From: an uncultured Bacilli bacterium
Lineage (GTDB): Bacteria; Bacillota_I; Bacilli_A; RF39; UBA660
Reading direction: 5' to 3'
DNA: 64,000 bases
NCBI GenBank assembly: GCA_934096235.1
Contig: CAKOLO010000002.1
Location: 124,001 to 188,000, forward strand
The position numbers were made by a program, and so were the translations under genes. Each line of letters opens with the position of its first letter. Positions within the stretch are counted from its first letter, which is position 1. Of this stretch, positions 8,664 through 15,446 are shown piece after piece. The notes beneath the pieces are model-generated. The model saw only the letters and a program-made list of their open reading frames with translations. It had not been told where the DNA came from and ran no database searches.

Positions 8664-9095
8664 ATGTTTGGAGAAGATCTTATTTTAGGATATAAAGAAG
8701 TTAGTTTAGATGAGAAAGGTAGAATATTTCTTCCTAAGTTTACAGGTGTAGAAAAAGGAGATAAAATATCTGTTATTGAAAATGAAACTGGTTCATTTAA
8801 ATTATTTAATTTAATGTATATGCAAAGAATTATTGATGAATTAAATAAGAAATGTTGTTCTAAAGATCAAGAAAGAATACAATTATTAAGTGATAGATTG
8901 CAATTATTATATTATTCATATTTAACTACTTGTAATGTTGATTCACAAAGAAGAATTCATATACCACAACAAATATTAGATGAGCATGGATTTAGTGATA
9001 AAGTTATAATGCAAGGTTCTGGAACTAGTTTATCAGTTTATAATTCTAAAGAATCATATAATAGTTATGTTAGAAAATTAAGAGCTACAAAGTAG
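8664..9095 (+). CDS. MraZ-like AbrB-fold DNA-binding protein
   Basis: 143 residues with two tandem swapped-hairpin AbrB modules: SLDEKGRIFLP near residues 13-23 and NVDSQRRIHIP near 91-101. The DxKGR-x-xxP signature repeated about 80 residues apart is the MraZ pattern. MraZ normally heads the division/cell-wall cluster and represses it, but here no rsmH, ftsL or pbpB follows, so this is an orphan or paralogue. The ATG at 8664 follows AAGGGGG; an earlier in-frame ATG at 8628 has no ribosome site and lies within the promoter. An AbrB/SpoVT relative is the alternative. Confidence 0.75.
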   Translation: MFGEDLILGYKEVSLDEKGRIFLPKFTGVEKGDKISVIENETGSFKLFNLMYMQRIIDELNKKCCSKDQERIQLLSDRLQLLYYSYLTTCNVDSQRRIHIPQQILDEHGFSDKVIMQGSGTSLSVYNSKESYNSYVRKLRATK

Positions 9096-9127
9096 TTCTT
9101 TTTTGATATAATAATTTTGGTGATGAT

Positions 9128-9757
9128 ATGGAGAACATAGAAGTATTTAAACATAATAGTATTAAAATAACTTATAATAATTTAAAAATATATATAGATC
9201 CGTTTAGAATAGATATCATTAGTAATGATGCTGATATAATATTTATAACTCATAGTCATTATGACCATTTTTCTATAGATGATATTATAAATGTTAAAAA
9301 AGATAGTACTAAAATAGTAAGTACTAAAGATACATATGATAAACTTAAAAAATATTTTAAAGATGAAGATATATTAATAGTTGAACCTAATAATAATTAT
9401 AGTGTTCTTGGTATTAATTTTAGTACTGTAAGAGCATATAATGTTATAAAAGAATATCATCCATTTGATAAAGATTGGATTGGATATATATTAAATATTA
9501 ATGATAAAAAATATTATGTTATGGGAGATACTGATATTAATGAAGATATTTCTAATATCGAATGTGATGTCCTTTTTGTACCTATTGGTGGCACTTATAC
9601 AATGAATTATAAAGAAGCAGCAGACTATACTAATAAAATTAATCCAAGTGTAGTAATACCTACTCATTATGGTCTTATAGTTGGTGATGTTACTTTAGGT
9701 GAAAAATTTAAAGAATTAATAAATTTTAATATTGAGTGTGAACTTTATATCAAATAA
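9128..9757 (+). CDS. Metallo-beta-lactamase-fold hydrolase, 209 aa
   Basis: The zinc signature HSHYDH lies at residues 42-47, with later metal ligands in GDTDIN and PTHYG, the pattern of UlaG/YtkL-type members of the superfamily. These are small cytoplasmic hydrolases with phosphodiester, lactone or unknown substrates. The protein has no signal peptide and usual family length. GGTGAT precedes the ATG. It follows the MraZ-like gene by 32 bp and may be co-transcribed. The specific reaction is unknown. Confidence 0.85.
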   Translation: MENIEVFKHNSIKITYNNLKIYIDPFRIDIISNDADIIFITHSHYDHFSIDDIINVKKDSTKIVSTKDTYDKLKKYFKDEDILIVEPNNNYSVLGINFSTVRAYNVIKEYHPFDKDWIGYILNINDKKYYVMGDTDINEDISNIECDVLFVPIGGTYTMNYKEAADYTNKINPSVVIPTHYGLIVGDVTLGEKFKELINFNIECELYIK

Positions 9758-9776
9758 AAAGATGCATAAGCATCTT
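9752..9776 (-). terminator. Terminator between convergent genes
   Basis: AAGATGC-ATAA-GCATCTT hairpin (9759-9776). The T-rich tail is best on the minus strand (plus-strand A run 9752-9758), so it mainly serves the 72-aa gene, whose stop overlaps the hairpin. Confidence 0.7.
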
Positions 9777-9993
9777 AAAACTTTTTAGCAAATTCTACTT
9801 CTAGTATATCTAGAAGTTTTTTATCATTTACAGTTTTTATTACTTTGTTTATACCTTCAGTATATTCTTCTACAATTTGAATTTCTTCTCCTGTAGTACT
9901 AACTAAATACATATATTTTTTTCCTTTGTATTCTAGTTCTTCTACTACTGCGAATTTTTTATCATTTAAATATAATATTTTAGTTTCTTCCAT
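9775..9993 (-). CDS. Small hypothetical protein, 72 aa
   Basis: Not recognised. Residues 1-45 have alternating hydrophobic/charged strands (KILYLNDKKFAVVEELEY, then MYLVSTTGEEIQIVEEY), suggesting a small beta-sheet protein like DUF1292-type domains, ending in a helix. There is no membrane segment. The start codon overlaps the stop of the upstream 180-aa gene, so the two are translationally coupled and probably act together. Confidence 0.65.
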   Translation of the reverse strand: MEETKILYLNDKKFAVVEELEYKGKKYMYLVSTTGEEIQIVEEYTEGINKVIKTVNDKKLLDILEVEFAKKF

Positions 9994-10535
9994 TATCTAC
10001 CTCTTACACTTTTCATTTCTTGATTATGTTCATGTTCTATAACTGTTTCAGTAAATCTTTGATCTTCTTTAACAATATCATTTACTTTGTTTTCAATTTC
10101 TCTATTGTTTTCACAAGTAGTACATTCTGGGTTATCACATTTTTTAGTAATTGGGCTTCTAAATTCATCTATAATAAATTCTAAAGTTTTGTCTGGGTAT
10201 GCTCTATTACAACAACCTTGGCTCTCTAATAGAGCGCTTATACTTTCTTCTTCATATTGATCGTGTGAATCTCTATATTCTTTATCTACTGTTATTACTG
10301 CTTTATTATAAGCTCTTTCTTCTTTAAAATCAGATATTTCATCAGCAAATAAATAACCTATTGCCCCTGTTCCAAGTGAACCAACTACTAAGCTTGCGAT
10401 AACTGCCTTTTTTAATGCTTTTTTAGCCATATCAACTAGTTTATCAGTATCTAAAGATTTTTCTTTTCCTGTTTTAGGATCTACTACATAATAATCATTC
10501 TTATTAAGTTCTCTTTTAAATCTGTCTGTTAACAC
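9993..10535 (-). CDS. Hypothetical protein with one membrane segment, 180 aa
   Basis: Not recognised. Near the N-terminus is VVDPKTGKEKSLDTDKLVD, followed by a single hydrophobic segment (about residues 45-65, glycine-rich). The rest is acidic and contains a cysteine cluster CDNPECTTCE (about residues 135-144) that could bind a metal, plus GCCNR near 107. The start is best as GTG at 10535, eight bases after AAGGAG; a GTG at 10544 would overlap the ribosome site. It is coupled to the 72-aa gene downstream, and its promoter region is shared divergently with murE. Confidence 0.65.
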   Translation of the reverse strand: MLTDRFKRELNKNDYYVVDPKTGKEKSLDTDKLVDMAKKALKKAVIASLVVGSLGTGAIGYLFADEISDFKEERAYNKAVITVDKEYRDSHDQYEEESISALLESQGCCNRAYPDKTLEFIIDEFRSPITKKCDNPECTTCENNREIENKVNDIVKEDQRFTETVIEHEHNQEMKSVRGR

Positions 10536-10704
10536 ATAAATCACTCCTTATTATCTATCTAGATCATAACATTATCATTTTTAAAATGCAATTAAATATG
10601 TGTAATATAGTGTTAAGTAAAGTGTAATGTGGAATGTATGTGGATGCTTAATAATATATAATATTTTTATATATGTTATAATATTATTTAGAGGAAGTGA
10701 TAAA

Positions 10705-12066
10705 ATGTTTAAGTTTGAAAGCGATTCTAGAAAAGTACAAAAAGGACAAACTTTTATAGCTTTAAAGGGTTTAACAGTAGATGGACATGATTTTATAGAG
10801 AGTGCTATTAAGAATGGTGCTTCTAAAATTATTTGTGAAAAGGATATAGACTTTGATATCCCTTATGAAAAAGTAGATGATACTGATAAATATTTAAGAG
10901 AAATTCTTCATAAAGAATATGGGGATAAGTTAAATGAAATGAAACTTATTGGTGTTACTGGAACTAATGGCAAAACAACTAGTTGTTATTTAATATATCA
11001 AATGTTACTTAATATGGGAGTAGATGCTGCTTATATTGGTACTATTGGATATATTCACAAAGATGAACATATTGAACTTAATAATACTACTCCTGATATA
11101 TTAACAGTTTATAAGCTTCTTATGAATGCATATGAAAGTGGCGCTAAAACTGTTGTTATGGAAGTTAGTAGTCAAGCTTTATCTTATGATAGACTTACTA
11201 ATGTAAACTACTCTATTATTGGATTTACAAATCTTACTGAAGATCATTTAGATTATCATAAGACTATGGAAAATTATTTAAAAGCTAAGTTATTGATTCT
11301 TGATCATTTAAAAGATAATGCTATTATAGTAGTAAACTCTGATGATGAAGCAAGTAAATATTTTAAAAAAGATGGTCACAAAAGAGTATCTTATGGATTT
11401 AATGGCGACTATAAAATAATTAATTTTGAAACTAACGCTAGTGAAACAAATCTTACATTTAGTTATGAAGATAAAACTTATGATGTGTTAGTACCACTTA
11501 CTAGTAAGTTCAATGTATATAACTATTTAACAGTTGTATCTATTCTTAATCAATATGGATTTAGTATAGATGATATTGTTAGTAAAACTAGTATGATTAA
11601 GGCTCCTAAGGGTAGATGTGAAGCATATAAAGTTAATGGCGGTGTTGCTGTTATTGACTATGCTCATACACCAGATGCAGTTGAAAAAGTTGTTACTGCA
11701 TACAATGAACTTAAAAAGAATCGTGTTATTACTATAGTTGGTTGCGGAGGAGACAGAGATCCTAAGAAGAGACCTATTATGGGAGAAATTGCAAGTAGAT
11801 TATCTGACTATGTAATATTTACTAGTGATAATCCAAGAACTGAAGATCCAGATGCAATAATAAAAGATATTCTTGCAGGCGTTAAAAAAGATAACTATGA
11901 AGTTATCGTTGATAGAAGACAAGCTATTAAACATGGAATTGACATTATGGAAAAAGATGATATTCTTTTAATACTTGGTAAAGGACATGAAGATTATCAA
12001 ATTATTGGTAAAGAAAAAATTCATTTAGATGATGCTGAAGAAGTATTAAATTATAAATCAAATTAA
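10705..12066 (+). CDS. murE: UDP-MurNAc-tripeptide synthetase MurE
   Basis: 453-residue Mur ligase that adds the third stem-peptide amino acid to UDP-MurNAc-L-Ala-D-Glu in the cytoplasm. The ATP loop TGTNGKT is at residues 85-91, preceded by the N-terminal UDP-binding domain (KFESDSRKVQKGQTFIALKG). The specificity motif DNPR (375-378) is the form found in meso-diaminopimelate ligases; lysine enzymes usually differ at the last position. The ATG at 10705 follows GAGGAAGTG; a longer frame from 10627 has no ribosome site. It stands alone, not in a mur/fts cluster, and overlaps the convergent HD gene by 9 bp. Confidence 0.95.
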   Translation: MFKFESDSRKVQKGQTFIALKGLTVDGHDFIESAIKNGASKIICEKDIDFDIPYEKVDDTDKYLREILHKEYGDKLNEMKLIGVTGTNGKTTSCYLIYQMLLNMGVDAAYIGTIGYIHKDEHIELNNTTPDILTVYKLLMNAYESGAKTVVMEVSSQALSYDRLTNVNYSIIGFTNLTEDHLDYHKTMENYLKAKLLILDHLKDNAIIVVNSDDEASKYFKKDGHKRVSYGFNGDYKIINFETNASETNLTFSYEDKTYDVLVPLTSKFNVYNYLTVVSILNQYGFSIDDIVSKTSMIKAPKGRCEAYKVNGGVAVIDYAHTPDAVEKVVTAYNELKKNRVITIVGCGGDRDPKKRPIMGEIASRLSDYVIFTSDNPRTEDPDAIIKDILAGVKKDNYEVIVDRRQAIKHGIDIMEKDDILLILGKGHEDYQIIGKEKIHLDDAEEVLNYKSN

Positions 12067-12573
12067 TTCTTTTATAGCATTAAGTCTTAATATACGTTTT
12101 AGAATGGTTGAAGGAGAATGTGCATAAGCATCAGCATATTGAACCTTCAACCTTTTTATTTCTAATTCTTTATTTTTAATATTATTAGTATCAATTGGAG
12201 TATCATGCTTTTCAATAATATAAAGTATTTCATCTTTAGGTTCAATATTTAATCTTTCTAATATAGGTTTAGAAATCTCTTTAGATTTAGTTGGATGTCC
12301 TTTAAAATGTCTTATTCCGTCAGTTCCTTCTTGGAAAGAAAATGGCTTACCTATATCATGAAGTAATACTATAAGTCTAAGTTCAAAGTCAGGTTCAATA
12401 TGTTTTAGTGCTTCAATAGTATGATTCCACACATCAAATGAATGATGAGGATGTTTTTGATCAAACCCTACTTCACTTCTTAGTTCAGGTATTATACTAA
12501 ATATATATTCTTCATTATTTCTTATTTCTTCTTCAATATTTGTACTTGTTAATATTCGTTTTAACTCTTCCAT
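12058..12573 (-). CDS. HD-domain phosphohydrolase, 171 aa
   Basis: The HD motif LRLIVLLHDIGKP lies near residues 80-92, with an upstream His in HHSFDVWNHT and later HDTP and YADAYAH supplying further metal ligands. The spacing resembles the HD domain of CCA-adding enzymes and related predicted phosphohydrolases, here without a nucleotidyltransferase domain. It is a small cytoplasmic metal-dependent phosphatase or phosphodiesterase of unknown substrate, monocistronic and convergent with murE. Confidence 0.82.
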   Translation of the reverse strand: MEELKRILTSTNIEEEIRNNEEYIFSIIPELRSEVGFDQKHPHHSFDVWNHTIEALKHIEPDFELRLIVLLHDIGKPFSFQEGTDGIRHFKGHPTKSKEISKPILERLNIEPKDEILYIIEKHDTPIDTNNIKNKELEIKRLKVQYADAYAHSPSTILKRILRLNAIKELI

Positions 12574-12610
12574 AATTCACCTAACACTACTATAACATAT
12601 TTTAATACAC

Positions 12611-12637
12611 GAAAAAAGGGATAAGTGTTATCCCTTT
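12611..12637 (-). terminator. Terminator of the divergent small RNA-like element, copy A
   Basis: AAAGGGATAA-GTG-TTATCCCTTT stem (12615-12637) with TTTTTT on the minus strand. No minus-strand protein gene lies upstream of it, so it marks the end of a short transcript starting near 12750. Confidence 0.75.
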
Positions 12638-12745
12638 ATATAATAGAAATTGTTTTATTTAATTGTGAGTTGAAGCTACTTAATTTTTATTTTTTATTAC
12701 CTATTAATTATCATTCCTCCTTCTTACATATTTAATTTTACTTTT
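12638..12745 (-). ncRNA. Conserved small-transcript element, copy A (possible sRNA or leader mini-ORF)
   Basis: Minus-strand block containing a very strong ribosome site GAAGGAGGA next to the mini-frame ATG-ATA-ATT-AAT-AGG-TAA (12714 to 12697, peptide MIINR), a conserved ACTCACAAT tail and the terminator at 12611-12637. Almost the same block recurs at 14365-14445. The run from 12731 to about 12696 is practically identical in the two copies although the surrounding DNA has diverged. It is transcribed away from the Tim44-like gene. Transcription is inferred from the terminator and the ribosome site. Confidence 0.5.
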
Positions 12746-12835
12746 GAATTGTTATAGATTTGTGAAAAAATAATATTGTTTACGTTAAATATTAATTTAT
12801 GTGTAAATATGATATACTTATAATAGGATGTGAGC

Positions 12836-13783
12836 ATGAGAAGTGGGAAATTGAAATTATTTATTATTATATGTATGATATTTATTTTATTATTTATAAG
12901 TGGTTATGTGGTTATTGCTGATAGTGGTTTCGATACTGATTTTGATATTGGTGGTGTCGGTGGTAGTGGATTTATTATATTTATAATATTCTATTACTTG
13001 TTATATTTGTTTTTACAAGTATTTACATTTAAAGCTGGATTTACTGAAGTAATAGTGTTGGTGTGCTTACTTGTTATTATATTTGCTAGTATAGTTGCTG
13101 CTTATAAAACTTATTCAAAAAATAAAGATGAAGAAGATGGTAAAATATTACATGATGGTGTTAAAATAAAGGATGACATAAGTAATAAAAAGAAACCTGA
13201 AATCAAGAAAAAGACTTATAGAATATGGTACATAGATGAAGTTCAAAAAGTGATACCAGAAGTAAATAAAAAAGAATTTTTTGATATGGCTAGTGATATG
13301 TATATAAAACTACAAGAAGCATGGATGAATTTTGATTATAAAACTATTAGAAAACTAACTACTGATGACTTATATAATTCTTATAAAACTATGCTTGAAT
13401 CTTTAGAAAAAAAGAATCAAAAGAATGTTATTTCTGATATTAAAGTATATGGATGTAATTTTACTAATGTAACAAATGATAATGGTAAATATACTATTGA
13501 AGTTGAACTTGATTTGGCTTATAGAGATTATATTGTTGAGAAAAAGAATAATGATTATGAATTAGTAAGAGGTATTGTTAATAGATTTGATGTTTTATGT
13601 TTAGTTACATTAGTTAGTACTAAAAAGAAAGAAACTACTTCTTGTCCTGTATGTGGTGGCCCTATATCAAAAAATAATCAAAGTGATAAATGTAAGTTTT
13701 GTGGGAATACTATAGTTAAAGAAAGTTATAATTGGGTAATTTCCAAGAAAGAAATTGTAAAACAAAAGATTATAGAGGAGTAA
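12836..13783 (+). CDS. Tim44-like membrane protein with C-terminal zinc ribbon
   Basis: 315 residues. Order: signal-like hydrophobic segment (about 8-27), a glycine-rich stretch with DSGFDTDFDIGG, one or two further membrane segments (about 48-95), a lysine-rich linker, a Tim44/NTF2-like domain (about 140-245; FFDMASDMYIKLQEAWMNFD) and a zinc ribbon CPVCGG...CKFCGN (about 268-290). Such proteins occur in Firmicutes as predicted membrane scaffold proteins; the biochemical role is unknown. ATG at 12836 follows AGGA; a GTG at 12830 is less likely. It belongs with the next gene (gap 2 bp) and has a frameshifted paralogue at 14530. Confidence 0.8.
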   Translation: MRSGKLKLFIIICMIFILLFISGYVVIADSGFDTDFDIGGVGGSGFIIFIIFYYLLYLFLQVFTFKAGFTEVIVLVCLLVIIFASIVAAYKTYSKNKDEEDGKILHDGVKIKDDISNKKKPEIKKKTYRIWYIDEVQKVIPEVNKKEFFDMASDMYIKLQEAWMNFDYKTIRKLTTDDLYNSYKTMLESLEKKNQKNVISDIKVYGCNFTNVTNDNGKYTIEVELDLAYRDYIVEKKNNDYELVRGIVNRFDVLCLVTLVSTKKKETTSCPVCGGPISKNNQSDKCKFCGNTIVKESYNWVISKKEIVKQKIIEE

Positions 13784-13785
13784 TT

Positions 13786-14322
13786 ATGATAGAAGAAATT
13801 ATTAAAGCTGATGATACGTTCTCAGAAAGTACTTTTTTAAGTAATGTTGATCATATATTTATTATGATACTTAATGCTATAGAAAACAATAATATTGAAG
13901 ATGTAAGACATTATTTAGCTAATGATGTATATGTAAACTTTAATGACATGGTTAGTGAATATAAAAGTAAAAAGATAAAAAGATTGTTTGATGAAATGAA
14001 TGTTAAGACTAGTAGAATTACTGGTAATATGATAACAGATAACTTTATTACTATTGAAGTCGTGTTAGTATCTAGATATATGGATTATTTTGTTGATGAA
14101 AATAATAATTATATTAGTGGTGTTAATGATAAGAGAATAGAAAAAACTCATAAAATAACACTTACTAAAAGAAGAAATGCTAAACATTTAGAAGAAGCAA
14201 GACGTTGTACTTATTGTGGAAATATACTTGATTTAAATAATTCAGGTTTATGTAAATTTTGTAGAAAACCATTTAAAATGGTAGATTATGGATACTTAGT
14301 TACATATATAGATGAAATTTAG
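13786..14322 (+). CDS. Tim44-like/zinc-ribbon protein without membrane segment
   Basis: 178 residues: an NTF2/Tim44-like domain (about 15-130) and a zinc ribbon CTYCGN...CKFCRK (about 143-163). It is a shorter, soluble relative of the gene before it. Start ATG 13786 lies 2 bp after that gene's stop, with GAGGAG inside the upstream gene as ribosome site, so the two are co-transcribed and coupled. I infer a complex of membrane and soluble Tim44-like partners. A bidirectional terminator follows at 14329. Confidence 0.75.
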   Translation: MIEEIIKADDTFSESTFLSNVDHIFIMILNAIENNNIEDVRHYLANDVYVNFNDMVSEYKSKKIKRLFDEMNVKTSRITGNMITDNFITIEVVLVSRYMDYFVDENNNYISGVNDKRIEKTHKITLTKRRNAKHLEEARRCTYCGNILDLNNSGLCKFCRKPFKMVDYGYLVTYIDEI

Positions 14323-14328
14323 ACTATT

Positions 14329-14364
14329 AAAAATACGTTCATAAGAAATAGAACGTATTTTTTT
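14329..14364. terminator. Bidirectional terminator
   Basis: AAAAATACGTTC / GAACGTATTTTT stem with A runs before and T runs after. On plus it ends the Tim44-like pair; on minus it ends the small element copy B. Confidence 0.85.
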
Positions 14365-14445
14365 ATATATAGAAATTGTTTGATTGTGAGTAAGTTTGTT
14401 CATTTATATATTACCTATTAATTATCATTCCTCCTTCTTACATAT
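14365..14445 (-). ncRNA. Conserved small-transcript element, copy B
   Basis: Second copy of the block at 12638-12745: same GAAGGAGGA ribosome site, same mini-frame ATG-ATA-ATT-AAT-AGG-TAA (14428 to 14411), same CTCACAAT and ACAATTTCTAT tail, then a different terminator hairpin (14329-14364). It is again divergent from a Tim44-like gene, so both units came from one duplication, but this block stayed nearly unchanged. Function unknown: sRNA, leader peptide or translational decoy are possible. Confidence 0.5.
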
Positions 14446-14529
14446 ATAATTCTAATATTTAATTATAAAGAGTATGTGAAAAAATATTATAATTTATGTG
14501 AATATCTTATACTTAATATAGGTGTTAAT

Positions 14530-15406
14530 ATGAATAATAAAAAGTGGTATAAAAAATTAGGTTTAGTATCAATTATTTTTTTAATAAATGTGTATGTAGT
14601 ACTCGCTGATACTGGATTTGATGTAGATTATGATCTTGGTGGTGGCGGATTTGATTTTGGTGTAGGAAGTGGAAGCTCAGGTTTTAGTTTTGGTGGAAGT
14701 TCTCTTCCTTTTAATAAGGTATTTGTAATAGTTTTTTTCATTGTACTTGGATTAACTATTATAATTGATGTAATAAAAAAGAAATAATGGTAAAGGACGA
14801 ATAGAAGATCAAAAGAATATTAAAGCTAATGATAGTACTACTAATTGTATTATTTGGTATGATGATGTTGAAAATATAATACCAGGGTTTAATAAGAAGG
14901 AATTTAATAAACTAGCTTGTGAAATGTATGTAAAACTACAAGAAGCATGGATGAATTTTGATTATGAAACTATTAGATCATTAACTACTGATGACTTATA
15001 TAATTCTTATAAAACAATGCTTGAATCTTTAAAAAAGAAAAATCAAAAAAATATTATTGAGAATATTAAATTATATTCTTGTATATTTACTAGTGTTAAA
15101 AATGAAAATGGAAAATATAGTATTAAAGCTAAATATGATTTAGCTTATAGAGATTATATTGTTAATATAGGTTCTACATCTATAGCTAGAGGAAAAAATA
15201 CTAGACTAAGTGTTGGGTGTGTTGTTACATATGTAAGTACCTTAAAGAAATCACAAAATAAGTGTCCAGCGTGTGGAGCGCCTATATCAAAAAAGAATCA
15301 TAGTGATAAATGTAAATTTTGTGGAAATACTATTGTTAAAGATAATTATTGTTGGTTAATTGCTAAAAAGAAAATTACTAAGCAAAAAACTATTGGAGAC
15401 ATTTAA
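14530..15406 (+). pseudogene. Tim44-like/zinc-ribbon membrane protein, frameshifted paralogue
   Basis: Paralogue of the gene at 12836. The first part (14530-14787) encodes the signal-like segment, DTGFDVDYDLGGGG and a second membrane segment, then stops. Reading on in the +1 frame from the six-A run at 14775-14780 restores a continuous product: NGKGRIEDQKN, then the Tim44-like domain (QEAWMNFDYETIRSLTTDD) and the zinc ribbon CPACGA...CKFCGN to 15406. Removing one A in the run would fuse the two parts exactly at the position expected from the intact copy. The distal part could start separately at 14924. Genuine mutation, phase-variable A tract and assembly error are all possible. Confidence 0.75.
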
Positions 15407-15416
15407 GATAAAATAA

Positions 15417-15446
15417 AACGTAAGAATTAATCTTACGTTCTTTTTT
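15417..15446 (+). terminator. Intrinsic terminator after the Tim44-like paralogue
   Basis: AACGTAAGA-ATTAA-TCTTACGTT stem followed by C and six T. The T run overlaps the stop of the convergent phosphoketolase gene. Confidence 0.85.

Noticed and set aside
14775..14781. A AAA AAG heptamer, the classical -1 slippery sequence, at the frameshift in the Tim44-like paralogue
   Set aside because: A -1 shift leads to a stop after seven codons (E-I-M-V-K-D-E); the homologous frame is +1. I therefore do not propose programmed -1 frameshifting.
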